Assembly: GCA_036794765.1 (NCBI GenBank)
Contig: DAIRGB010000033.1
Coordinates: forward strand, 1-13,169
Direction of reading: 5' to 3'
Length of the DNA: 13,169 nt
From: DAIRGB01 sp036794765
GTDB lineage: Bacteria > Patescibacteriota > JAHJAL01
The notes beneath the pieces were generated by a model. The model made no database searches. It was not told where the DNA came from and saw only the letters and a list, made by a program, of their open reading frames with translations. A program made the translations under genes and the position numbers. Of this stretch, positions 1-6,684 are shown in pieces (within the stretch, counting starts at the first letter, position 1; each line of letters starts with the position of its first letter).

Positions 1-1
1 G

Positions 2-85
2 AAGAGCTTAGTCCTAGAATTGGTTATTAGTAAGTTTATGGATTTTATTTATCGTATTCGTTTGTTAATAAATATGATTGGTTAA
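2..85 (+). CDS. Possible C-terminal end of an unidentified protein (5' truncated)
   Basis: Reading frame 2 is open from the window edge to a TAA at 83-85 and gives 27 residues ending RIRLLINMIG. The other two + frames hit stops within 30 bases. The peptide mixes hydrophobic and basic residues like the tail of a membrane-associated or glycan-related enzyme, but nothing in it identifies a family. It could be chance, because the stretch is short. It is listed because it would explain why the next gene starts only about 110 bases later. Confidence 0.35.
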   Translation, partial: KSLVLELVISKFMDFIYRIRLLINMIG

Positions 86-183
86 AAAATGAGGAGTAAT
101 TAGTTTTTGGGAAAGGGGTTGTAAAGATAAATATGAGGTTTGATGCAAGAGTAATGATTTAAAAGTGTTTTTTTGAATATACT

Positions 184-188
184 GGAGG
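184..188 (+). promoter_or_regulatory. Ribosome binding site GGAGG that decides the start of the pilin-like gene
   Basis: GGAGG lies 5 bases upstream of an in-frame TTG at 194. The alternative TTG at 173 has no such site in front of it and would place this motif inside the coding region. The site therefore favours the shorter, 80-residue protein. Confidence 0.55.
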
Positions 189-193
189 TTTGT

Positions 194-436
194 TTGGGAG
201 AGATAATTTTGCAAATAATTAAGCTTGTTTTGGGTTTGGGGGTACTTTTTTGTGTGATTTTTTTAGTTTATGGTCTGATAAAATATTTTTTATCTAGGAG
301 TGAAAAATATTTCAGAATGTTTGTTTTGTCTCTGGTTTCATTATTTATAATATCTGCTGTGTATGCCATTTTAATTACATGTAGTGATTGTAATGGTTTT
401 ACGGGTGTGTCGAGTAGTAATGCAATTATAAAATAA
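194..436 (+). CDS. Small two-helix membrane protein, TrbC/VirB2 pilin-like
   Basis: Unidentified by name. With the TTG start at 194 it is 80 residues long (87 from TTG 173). Two hydrophobic helices, about residues 4-29 and 42-62, flank a short basic loop (KYFLSRSEKYFR). The tail is polar and contains a CSDC pair and a Ser-rich end (GVSSSNAIIK). The pattern of a first helix ending in VYGLIKYF, a charged turn and then a second helix is what TrbC/VirB2-like pilins show, and such proteins are common in CPR genomes. There is no prepilin leader of the type IV pilus kind. Local GC is about 25-35%, below that of the next gene. It lies 62 bases upstream of a ligase-like gene, which makes it a candidate acceptor for glycosylation; that link is inference. 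It could instead be any small membrane protein. Confidence 0.6.
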   Translation: MGEIILQIIKLVLGLGVLFCVIFLVYGLIKYFLSRSEKYFRMFVLSLVSLFIISAVYAILITCSDCNGFTGVSSSNAIIK

Positions 437-498
437 AATGTTCGAAATACGGGTTTTGTATCTTATTCAAGCTCATTTTTTTGTGCTAAAATTGGGGT

Positions 499-1974
499 AT
501 GACAAATGAGAGTAGAAAATTTGTTCCTACCTGGTTTTTGATGATGTCGCAGATATTTTTTCTGATGCTGGTTTTTTGTTGGCCGCTTGGGACAAGATTG
601 CAGTGGTTGGGGGAGTTTTCTTATCTGGGGGGTGTGATTTCTGATCTGACGACTTATTTTGTCTATATAACTGATATTTTGTTGGTATTGGTGATTTTGG
701 GTTGGTTGATTGATGTTGCGGTGAAATTTTGGCGATATGAGGATTGGGATGATTGGAATTTGAATCCGTGGCAGGGGATGATGGTTTTGTTTTTTGGAGG
801 ATTGGCGGGTTGGGGTTTGTATTCGACTGTGTGGGCGATGATAGATGAAATAGCTTTGTATAAAGGATTGCGGTTGGTGGGGATATGGTTGTTGTTTGCG
901 TATATTGTGTTGGTAGTTGGTAAGAATAAAATTTTATTGAAAAATACTTGGTTAGTTGGCGTGATCACATTGAGCATTCAAGCCATTTGGGGAATTGCTC
1001 AATATATAAAACAAAGCGGATTTGGTTTGTGGCAGTTGGGAGAAAGTATTTTGGGAAAAACGGTGGCGGGAGTGGCGAAAGTGGATGTGGATGGGGAGAA
1101 AATAATAAGAGCTTATGGATCTTTGCCGCATGCGAATCTTTTTGGGGTTTTGATGTTGTTTGGGGTGACATTTTTACTTTTTATAATACTAAATCGTGTA
1201 AGCAATAATAATTTTCAAATAAATAAGGTTGGGATTAGAGAAAAAATTTTATTGGGGGTTGTTCTGGGGTTGTTTTTGGTGGGGATGTTGGTTAGTTTTT
1301 CGCGGGGGGCGTGGGTGGCGGGGATGGTAATAATGGTTGGAGCGATTGTTGATATTTTTCGTAGGGGTGAGGTTTCCTCGCCCGGGGAAAGGATGAAAAA
1401 AAATTTTCAATTTTCAATTTTTCCCTCACGGGACCGAATTGCTGCTGGTAATTTTCAAACAATACTGGTTGGATTATTAATATTATTTATTGCAGTTGGG
1501 TTAAATTGGCGAGTGATGGTAGGGAGGTCCAGTTTGGATGTGGGGAGTGATGTGTCTTTGCAGGTGCGGCAGGTTTATGATCAGGGGGCGGATTGGATGA
1601 TTGAGAAATTTTATTATGGTGGGGTGGGGCTGGGAAATTTTGTTTTGGTGTTGCCATACTTTGCCGGTAAAGCCAATCTACAATGGTGGCAATATCAGCC
1701 GGTTCACAATGTTTTCAAATTGGTCTGGTCGGAACTGGGCGTTTTTGGCTATATTTTGTTAATATTACTTATGGTTAGTATTGCAGCGATGATATTGTTT
1801 AACGACCAAAAAAAATATCCCAAATATTTTTGGTTTAGTGTTTTTCTGGCGATGATATTTTTGATGTTATTTGATCATTATTTTTGGGATGTGTGGCAAG
1901 GGCAGATTTCTTTGGCGGTTTTATTGGGGGTTATGGTGGTTGGGGGAAGTAGTAAAAAAACTTATCAAACGTAG
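499..1974 (+). CDS. O-antigen ligase/polymerase-like membrane protein, copy 1 (Wzy_C/WaaL/PglL superfamily)
   Basis: This is a 491-residue polytopic membrane protein with about 11-12 predicted helices. Family marks in order are RAYGSLPHANLFG (about 204-216), SFSRGAW (266-272), the pre-loop signature GVGLGNF (375-381) and PVHNVFKLVWSELGVFG (401-417) in the large outer loop. The Arg and His in these motifs are the residues that bind the lipid-pyrophosphate glycan donor in WaaL-type enzymes. Members polymerise O-antigen, ligate it to lipid A core, or attach glycans to protein Ser/Thr; the sequence alone does not say which. Residues about 289-320 form a hydrophilic insertion encoded by repeat-like DNA. 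The stop codon lies inside a short-period repeat tract. The ATG at 499 has only a weak GGGG in front of it. Its position beside a pilin-like gene hints at protein glycosylation. Confidence 0.85.
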   Translation: MTNESRKFVPTWFLMMSQIFFLMLVFCWPLGTRLQWLGEFSYLGGVISDLTTYFVYITDILLVLVILGWLIDVAVKFWRYEDWDDWNLNPWQGMMVLFFGGLAGWGLYSTVWAMIDEIALYKGLRLVGIWLLFAYIVLVVGKNKILLKNTWLVGVITLSIQAIWGIAQYIKQSGFGLWQLGESILGKTVAGVAKVDVDGEKIIRAYGSLPHANLFGVLMLFGVTFLLFIILNRVSNNNFQINKVGIREKILLGVVLGLFLVGMLVSFSRGAWVAGMVIMVGAIVDIFRRGEVSSPGERMKKNFQFSIFPSRDRIAAGNFQTILVGLLILFIAVGLNWRVMVGRSSLDVGSDVSLQVRQVYDQGADWMIEKFYYGGVGLGNFVLVLPYFAGKANLQWWQYQPVHNVFKLVWSELGVFGYILLILLMVSIAAMILFNDQKKYPKYFWFSVFLAMIFLMLFDHYFWDVWQGQISLAVLLGVMVVGGSSKKTYQT

Positions 1975-2051
1975 CAAACTTAGCAAACATAATAATCTCT
2001 TTGAAACACTTTTAAACTCTTCTAAACGCTTAAAAACTAAATGATTATTTG
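1959..2051 (+). repeat. Short-period AT-rich repeat tract at the 3' end of ligase copy 1
   Basis: About 80 bases built of degenerate 9-10 base units. One set follows TAGCAAACT (TATCAAACG, TAGCAAACT, TAGCAAACA); the next follows CTTTTAAACT (CTTTGAAACA, CTTTTAAACT, CTTCTAAACG, CTTAAAAACT). The tract supplies the last codons and the TAG stop of the upstream gene. The tail AAATGATTATTTG (2039-2051) recurs exactly at 8321-8333, beside the sister tract after ligase copy 2. The rest of the gap up to 2076 holds nothing I recognise. Confidence 0.6.
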
Positions 2052-2076
2052 AGTATTTGAAATTAATAAGATATTT

Positions 2077-2556
2077 ATGGATTTTTATCTGATTGCATCT
2101 TTATTGCTTGTGGTTTTGTTTATCTATATTTTGGTGTTGAAAACTTATTTACTGATTAAGTCATGGAAAAATAATAATTATAAGCAATATGCGATTATTG
2201 GTTTTGTTATTTTTATTGAAGTTTTATTAGCTAATTTTGTTATTTTTGATCCAAAAAAATATATTCTTGATTCTTCGAGTGTATATTTCTCGTATTGTCA
2301 ATTTAAAAATTATATTTTAGCTTTTTATTTGTTTATTGGTGTGGATGTGCTGATAAATATTGGATGTTTTTTTATTGGGTTGTATTTTTTGGCGAAAAAG
2401 AAGCTGAAATTGTTATTTTTGATAATTCCACTTTTGAGTATATTATTTTTTATCTTTATATTTTTCTTTTTTCCAAGTATTTATGTTTCTTTGAAGAACA
2501 TTGGAATTTCAATAATTGATAATTTTTATCAATGTAAAGTAAAATTTGTAGTATAA
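2077..2556 (+). CDS. Unknown AT-rich protein with four membrane helices
   Basis: I do not recognise this 159-residue protein. It has four hydrophobic segments at about residues 3-27, 37-57, 80-105 and 109-133, short charged loops (KSWKNNNYK, AKKKLK) and a short polar tail with one Cys. Sampled stretches are only about 20-25% GC, against about 45% in the flippase gene just downstream, so it is a clear composition outlier and may be a recent arrival or under weak constraint. No Shine-Dalgarno site is visible before the ATG. It ends 9 bases before the flippase start, so the two are probably co-transcribed. An accessory role in glycan export is possible from position only. Confidence 0.65.
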   Translation: MDFYLIASLLLVVLFIYILVLKTYLLIKSWKNNNYKQYAIIGFVIFIEVLLANFVIFDPKKYILDSSSVYFSYCQFKNYILAFYLFIGVDVLINIGCFFIGLYFLAKKKLKLLFLIIPLLSILFFIFIFFFFPSIYVSLKNIGISIIDNFYQCKVKFVV

Positions 2557-2565
2557 CATTGTAAG

Positions 2566-4014
2566 ATGAACTCATTAACATACAAAGTAGCGTTGAATAC
2601 TGTGGTCCAAACTATTGGTAAGGTAGTGGTGGTGGGGACTAGTATTGTGACGATTGGTCTTTTGACTCGGTATCTGGGGCAGAAGGGGTTTGGTGAATAT
2701 ACTACGGTGATGACCTATTTGGGATTTTTTGGGATTGTAGTGGATTTGGGGATGTATTTGATCGTGGTACGGGAAATTGTGAAAGAAAAATCCAAAGCGG
2801 AAGAAATATTGGGTAATGCATTGGGGTTGAGGATTGTTTTAGGGATTTTGGTTTTGGGTTTGTCGCCCTTGATTGCTTGGTGGTTTTTTCCCTATTCGCA
2901 TTTGGTCGATTGGGCGATTGGGATCGGCGCTTTGTCTTTTTTCTTTATCAGTTTAAATCAAATATTGGTGTCGGTGTTTCAGATTGATTTGCAAATGTGG
3001 AAGTTGGTTTTGGGAGAAGTGTTTGGTAGATTGGCGATATTGGGTGGGACTTATTATTTTATTTTGCAGAAGGGTGATTTACATAGTTTTTTGTGGGCCA
3101 ATGTGGCGGGAAATGTTGTTTTATTTGTAATTACTTTGTTGTTTGCTCGAAAGTATTGTCGGATCAAACCTCGGTTTGAATGGAAATCGTGGAAGCCGAT
3201 TTTGGCAGAGACTTTGCCTTTGGCGGTTGTGGTCATGCTCAATCGGATATATTTTAATATTGATACTATTTTCTTGTCGATTTTCAAGTCGCAGGAAGAA
3301 GTGGGTATTTATGGTTTACCATACAAGATTTTGGATATTTTGATCAGTTTTCCGTCGATTTTCGCTGGCCTAGTATTTCCGGCTTTTGCCAAGCATGCTT
3401 TGGAGAATAAAACTGAATTGAAGAGGGTATATCGGAAAGCGTTTGATTTCTTGTTGGTAGTGGCATTACCGATGTTTATGGGTCTATATATGTTGGCTAA
3501 ACCAATAATTCATTTGTTGGGTGGAGATGATTTTGTTGATTCGATAAATTTATTGCGCATTTTGTCGATTGCGGTAGTTTTTGTTTTCTTTAGCACTTTG
3601 TCCAATAATTTGGTTATCGCTGTTCAAAAGCAGAAACAATTGATGACTATTTCCTTGATTTCGGTGGTAGTGAATGTTGTTTTAAATTTGTGGTTGATTC
3701 CCAAATATTCATATTTCGCCGCAGCCTGGATTACCGTACTGACTGAGTTTATAGTAACGATTTTGTCCGGCTGGTTTGTTTGGCGGTTTGTTTCGATATT
3801 GCCAAATTTGAAAATCGGGATGAAAAGTATAGTGGCGACTTTGGTAATGGGCATATTCTTGTGGTTTTTTTATGAATTGAATTTTATTGTTCTGGTGATG
3901 ATTGGAAGTATGGTGTATTTTATTGTTCTGTATTTGATAGGTGGTTTGCCGAGGGAGGCAATGGAGAAGCTTTTGGGAAAAAAGATAGTGGAGAAGTTGG
4001 GGATAAAAAATTAA
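2566..4014 (+). CDS. Wzx-type oligosaccharide flippase (polysaccharide biosynthesis protein, MOP superfamily)
   Basis: This 482-residue protein has about 12-14 predicted helices, the usual size for Wzx/RfbX flippases. The N-terminus is characteristic: an amphipathic start with NTVVQTIGK (11-19), then TRYLGQKGFGEY (34-45), then a helix ending in VVDLGMY and VREIVKEK. Enzymes of this type move undecaprenyl-pyrophosphate-linked oligosaccharides from the inner to the outer face of the cytoplasmic membrane. It is the only flippase in the window and so must serve any of the three ligase/polymerase-like proteins encoded here that depend on this locus. The gap to the next gene is 9 bases, which implies coupled expression. 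The stop codon lies inside an AAAAATTAACAAT tract that recurs after the next gene. Confidence 0.9.
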   Translation: MNSLTYKVALNTVVQTIGKVVVVGTSIVTIGLLTRYLGQKGFGEYTTVMTYLGFFGIVVDLGMYLIVVREIVKEKSKAEEILGNALGLRIVLGILVLGLSPLIAWWFFPYSHLVDWAIGIGALSFFFISLNQILVSVFQIDLQMWKLVLGEVFGRLAILGGTYYFILQKGDLHSFLWANVAGNVVLFVITLLFARKYCRIKPRFEWKSWKPILAETLPLAVVVMLNRIYFNIDTIFLSIFKSQEEVGIYGLPYKILDILISFPSIFAGLVFPAFAKHALENKTELKRVYRKAFDFLLVVALPMFMGLYMLAKPIIHLLGGDDFVDSINLLRILSIAVVFVFFSTLSNNLVIAVQKQKQLMTISLISVVVNVVLNLWLIPKYSYFAAAWITVLTEFIVTILSGWFVWRFVSILPNLKIGMKSIVATLVMGIFLWFFYELNFIVLVMIGSMVYFIVLYLIGGLPREAMEKLLGKKIVEKLGIKN

Positions 4015-4050
4015 CAATGAATAATGAAAAATGAAAAATTAATAGTGAAT
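4006..4050 (+). repeat. AT-rich repeat tract joining flippase and GT2 genes
   Basis: AAAAATTAACAAT at 4006-4018 recurs exactly at 5068-5080 after the next gene. In both places it is followed by AATAATGAA-type units. Here the tract supplies the flippase stop codon, the spacer, and the GT2 start codon with its first residues (MKNEKLIVNNN), which do not belong to the conserved domain. Confidence 0.5.
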
Positions 4051-5064
4051 AATAATATTGATGTTTCGATAATTATTGTCAGCTACAATTGTAAAGATTA
4101 TCTGACGGACTGCTTGCGAACTGTTAGACGAGATATTGAGGGGAGTGGATTAAAAACGGAAGTGATCGTAGTGGAGGTTAGTTCAAATGATGAGACGGTG
4201 GAAATGTTGAAAAATAAGGAATATGGATGGTTGAGTTATGTTAAAGCCGAGAATCGGGGGTTTGGGGCGGGAAACAATGTGGGAATGAAGGTGGCAAAAG
4301 GAAAATATCTCTTTTTGTTGAATCCGGATACGGTGGTTGAAAAAGGGACAATCAGATTTTTGTATGATTATCTGGAAAAAAATAATTGGGTAGGATTGGT
4401 TGGACCTAAATTGAAATTTGGTGATGGGAATTTGCAAATTTCCGCTTATGATAATTATCCGGGGATTATTTCGGCTTTTTTAGAGAATACCTTATTGGAT
4501 AGGCTTTTCTATAAATTATTTCCAAATACGATATATCCCGGGAAACTTTTTTCCAGAAAGTTGCATGACAGAAAAAGAGAAGTGGCTCATTTGCTAGGTG
4601 CTGCGATGTTTATGCGGCGGGAGATATATGAACAAACTATGGGTTTTGATGAACAATTTTTTATGTTTCGGGAGGAAACTGATTGGCAATATCGAATGAA
4701 ATTGGCTGGGTGGAAGATTGTTTTTAATCCGGAAATAACGGTGACTCATTTTGAAGGGGGGAGCACGGGAGAGGCGAGGCGGAAAAAAAATTGGCAACGT
4801 AAGCTGGATATGTATTTGCCGTCGGTTTATAAATATGAAAAAAAATGGGGCGGGTGGCTAAGAGCGATTTTGGTTGGATTGATTTATTTTTTTGGTTCAA
4901 TCTGGACATTGTTAATTTTGGGAATTATTTGGCCGATCAATAATATATTTGGTTGGGTGGTTAATAATTGTCGGAAGAAAATTAATCGTTCGATTGCGGA
5001 TATCGCGATTTACCATTGGGCGATAATCATCTGGCATGTGAGATATCTTGATCGGTGGTTTTAA
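4024..5064 (+). CDS. GT2 family glycosyltransferase (rhamnosyltransferase-like) with a C-terminal membrane helix
   Basis: This 346-residue protein is a GT-A fold transferase that adds a sugar from a nucleotide donor to a growing lipid-linked glycan on the cytoplasmic face. The domain starts at VSIIIVSYNCKDYL (14-27). NRGFGAGNN (77-85), the metal-binding LLNPDT (98-103), the acceptor-side GAAMFMRRE (192-200) and EETDWQYRMK (217-226) follow in the order typical of the WcaA/rhamnosyltransferase subgroup. One departure is VVEVSSND (49-56), where most relatives have a VDN-type Asp; here it is Glu51. A hydrophobic segment at about 281-305 probably anchors it to the membrane. The first 12 residues come from repeat DNA. 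Sugar specificity cannot be read from the sequence. Confidence 0.88.
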   Translation: MKNEKLIVNNNIDVSIIIVSYNCKDYLTDCLRTVRRDIEGSGLKTEVIVVEVSSNDETVEMLKNKEYGWLSYVKAENRGFGAGNNVGMKVAKGKYLFLLNPDTVVEKGTIRFLYDYLEKNNWVGLVGPKLKFGDGNLQISAYDNYPGIISAFLENTLLDRLFYKLFPNTIYPGKLFSRKLHDRKREVAHLLGAAMFMRREIYEQTMGFDEQFFMFREETDWQYRMKLAGWKIVFNPEITVTHFEGGSTGEARRKKNWQRKLDMYLPSVYKYEKKWGGWLRAILVGLIYFFGSIWTLLILGIIWPINNIFGWVVNNCRKKINRSIADIAIYHWAIIIWHVRYLDRWF

Positions 5065-5067
5065 ATT

Positions 5068-5107
5068 AAAAATTAACAATTAATAATGAAGAGTGAATAT
5101 TAATTGA
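5068..5107 (+). repeat. AT-rich repeat tract after the GT2 gene
   Basis: This is the second copy of the AAAAATTAACAAT unit (exact at 5068-5080), followed by TAATAATGAAGAGTGAA. It begins within a few bases of the GT2 stop codon and fills most of the 62-base gap to the Nudix gene. Confidence 0.5.
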
Positions 5108-5114
5108 TTGTAAT

Positions 5115-5119
5115 AGGAG
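5115..5119 (+). promoter_or_regulatory. Ribosome binding site AGGAG of the Nudix gene
   Basis: AGGAG lies 7 bases before the ATG at 5127. It is one of the few well-formed Shine-Dalgarno sites in the window and fixes the start of the Nudix gene. Confidence 0.6.
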
Positions 5120-5126
5120 CAAGAAA

Positions 5127-5516
5127 ATGGAATTTTTGGAGCAGGCGGCGGCGGTGATTATACAGGATGAAAAATTGTTACTGATCAAAAGGGGAAAAGA
5201 GTGTCATGAGCCAGATAAATGGTGCACAATGAACGAGACGATTGAGATTGGTGAAGCGCCAGAAGAAGCGGTGGTGCGTGGCGCTAAAGAGGAATTGGGT
5301 GTACATTTTAAAGTTGGCGAAAAATTATTTGAACATTTTTACGATGGTCATACCACATATGTTTTTTCTGGAAATTTCTCTGGTGAGATTCGACCTGATA
5401 AGAGAGAGGTGGAGGAGTGGGGTTGGTTTGATTACGAAGAGGCAAAAAAATTAGTTTTTGCTTATGATTACAATAAAGTCGTTGATAAGTTGTTTGAGTT
5501 GGGGTTAATAAAATAG
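5127..5516 (+). CDS. Nudix hydrolase with an altered Nudix box
   Basis: At 129 residues this is a minimal single-domain Nudix protein. Nudix enzymes cleave nucleoside diphosphates linked to another group X. The box runs from about residue 37 to 59: E43, then R51-G-A-K-E55-E56-L-G58-V. The metal ligands E55 and E56 are present, but the first Gly of the GX5EX7REUXEEXGU pattern is Glu37, and the Glu after Arg, a candidate general base in MutT-type enzymes, is Gly52. The bacterial GDP-mannose mannosyl hydrolases also lack that Glu and are encoded in glycan clusters, so a sugar-nucleotide substrate fits the context; this is inference. The gene ends 6 bases before a GT4 gene. Confidence 0.88.
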   Translation: MEFLEQAAAVIIQDEKLLLIKRGKECHEPDKWCTMNETIEIGEAPEEAVVRGAKEELGVHFKVGEKLFEHFYDGHTTYVFSGNFSGEIRPDKREVEEWGWFDYEEAKKLVFAYDYNKVVDKLFELGLIK

Positions 5517-5522
5517 TTTTTT

Positions 5523-6671
5523 ATGAAAATTGCGATTGATTATCGAGAGGCAATACGGAAGAATAAAGCCGGGAAGGGGGTGGTGGTTTGGCAGTTGGTG
5601 GAGAGACTTAAGAAAACCATTTTGAACGATGAGGTGGATTTGCTGGTAGATGAAGATTTTTTATTTGAAGATTGGCCGGCCAATTGGCATAAGCGAATTA
5701 TTGTGGGTAGGGGTTTGAAATGGCATTGGAATGTTTGGTGGGAGTTGAAAAACTACGATCGGTATTTGTCTTTGACTAGTTTTTTGGTGCCGGCGTTTGA
5801 TTGGAATAAGAAGTGTATTGTATTTGTCCATGATCTGGTGGTGTTTCATGACGAGCTGGCAAAGAAACATAATCGAAAGGCTTATTTGATGGAACGATTG
5901 ACGTTGGGGGCGTCTTTAAAAAATGCGCGTAAAATAATTGTACCGTCAGAAACGACGGGGAATGATTTGAAGAAGTTTTTTAAGGTTGATGAAAATAAAG
6001 TTTCTTTGGTTTATGAGGGAGTGAATAATCAGGTTCTAGGTACTAGGTGTCAGATATTAGATGGGGAAGAGAAGGGAGAACGAGATTTAAAATTCGAAAC
6101 TCAAAGCATAATTGATGTAAAGAAAAAATTTGGGATTAGTGGCGACTATTTGTTTTTTGTGGGGACTTTGGAGCCGAGGAAAAATTTGGCGAATTTGATC
6201 TTGGCTTACAACAAGTTGGTTGAGGATTACAATTGGGAGGGGCAGTTGGTTCTGGTCGGAAAAAAAGGTTGGTATTTTGAGGAGTTGTTTACTTTGGTTA
6301 AGAAGTTGAATTTGAAAAAGAAAGTTATTTTTGCCGGGTTTACGACTGATGAGGAAAAATTTATTTTGATGCGAGGGGCGAAGTGTTTTTGTATGGTTAG
6401 TCTATATGAGGGTTTTGGTTTGCCAGTGCTGGAAGCGATGTCGGTGGGGACGCCGGTTGTTACCAGCAACAATTCCAGTTTGTCGGAAGTGGCGGGGGAG
6501 GCGGCAGTATTGGTTGATCCGGATAACGTTGAAGAAATTGCCAGTGGAATTCAAAAAGTATTGTCTGATGAAGTTTTGGCGGATAGCTTGGTTAAAAAAG
6601 GTATGGATAGAATAAAACTGTTTGATTGGGAAAAAGCGGCGGGGGAAGTGTATAATTTAGTTAGGTTATAG
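5523..6671 (+). CDS. GT4 family glycosyltransferase A, with a repeat-derived interdomain linker
   Basis: This 382-residue GT-B fold transferase resembles mannosyltransferases of cell-surface glycan pathways. The N-terminal domain begins MKIAIDYREA and contains FVHDLVVFHD (about 101-110) and IIVPSETTGNDLKK (138-151). The C-terminal domain begins at YLFFVGTLEPRKNL (209-222), with the donor-binding SLYEGFGLPVLEAM (293-306) that carries the EX7E-type glutamates E296 and E304. Between the domains, residues about 170-196 form an extra polar stretch (VLGTRCQILD onward) encoded by DNA that looks like an intergenic repeat. The ATG follows the Nudix stop by 6 bases with no Shine-Dalgarno site, so translational coupling is likely. 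The donor sugar is unknown. Confidence 0.88.
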   Translation: MKIAIDYREAIRKNKAGKGVVVWQLVERLKKTILNDEVDLLVDEDFLFEDWPANWHKRIIVGRGLKWHWNVWWELKNYDRYLSLTSFLVPAFDWNKKCIVFVHDLVVFHDELAKKHNRKAYLMERLTLGASLKNARKIIVPSETTGNDLKKFFKVDENKVSLVYEGVNNQVLGTRCQILDGEEKGERDLKFETQSIIDVKKKFGISGDYLFFVGTLEPRKNLANLILAYNKLVEDYNWEGQLVLVGKKGWYFEELFTLVKKLNLKKKVIFAGFTTDEEKFILMRGAKCFCMVSLYEGFGLPVLEAMSVGTPVVTSNNSSLSEVAGEAAVLVDPDNVEEIASGIQKVLSDEVLADSLVKKGMDRIKLFDWEKAAGEVYNLVRL

Positions 6672-6684
6672 GCGTTAGGGAATT

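Noticed and set aside
437..498. Terminator or promoter between the pilin-like gene and ligase copy 1
   Set aside because: Only a 4-base ATAC/GTAT hairpin and an isolated T-run are visible; there is no stable stem and no paired -35/-10 boxes.
663..977. Long open frames on the complementary strand across the ligase, flippase and GT genes (for example 663-977, 3709-4017, 7068-7379, 7150-7482, 11242-11583)
   Set aside because: They lie wholly inside clear genes. Their translations are rich in Asn, Lys, Pro and Gln as expected from the complement of TTG/GGT-rich coding DNA, and they show no family motif.
1959..2040. CRISPR array
   Set aside because: The units are 9-10 bases, degenerate and without spacers, and there is no cas gene in the window.
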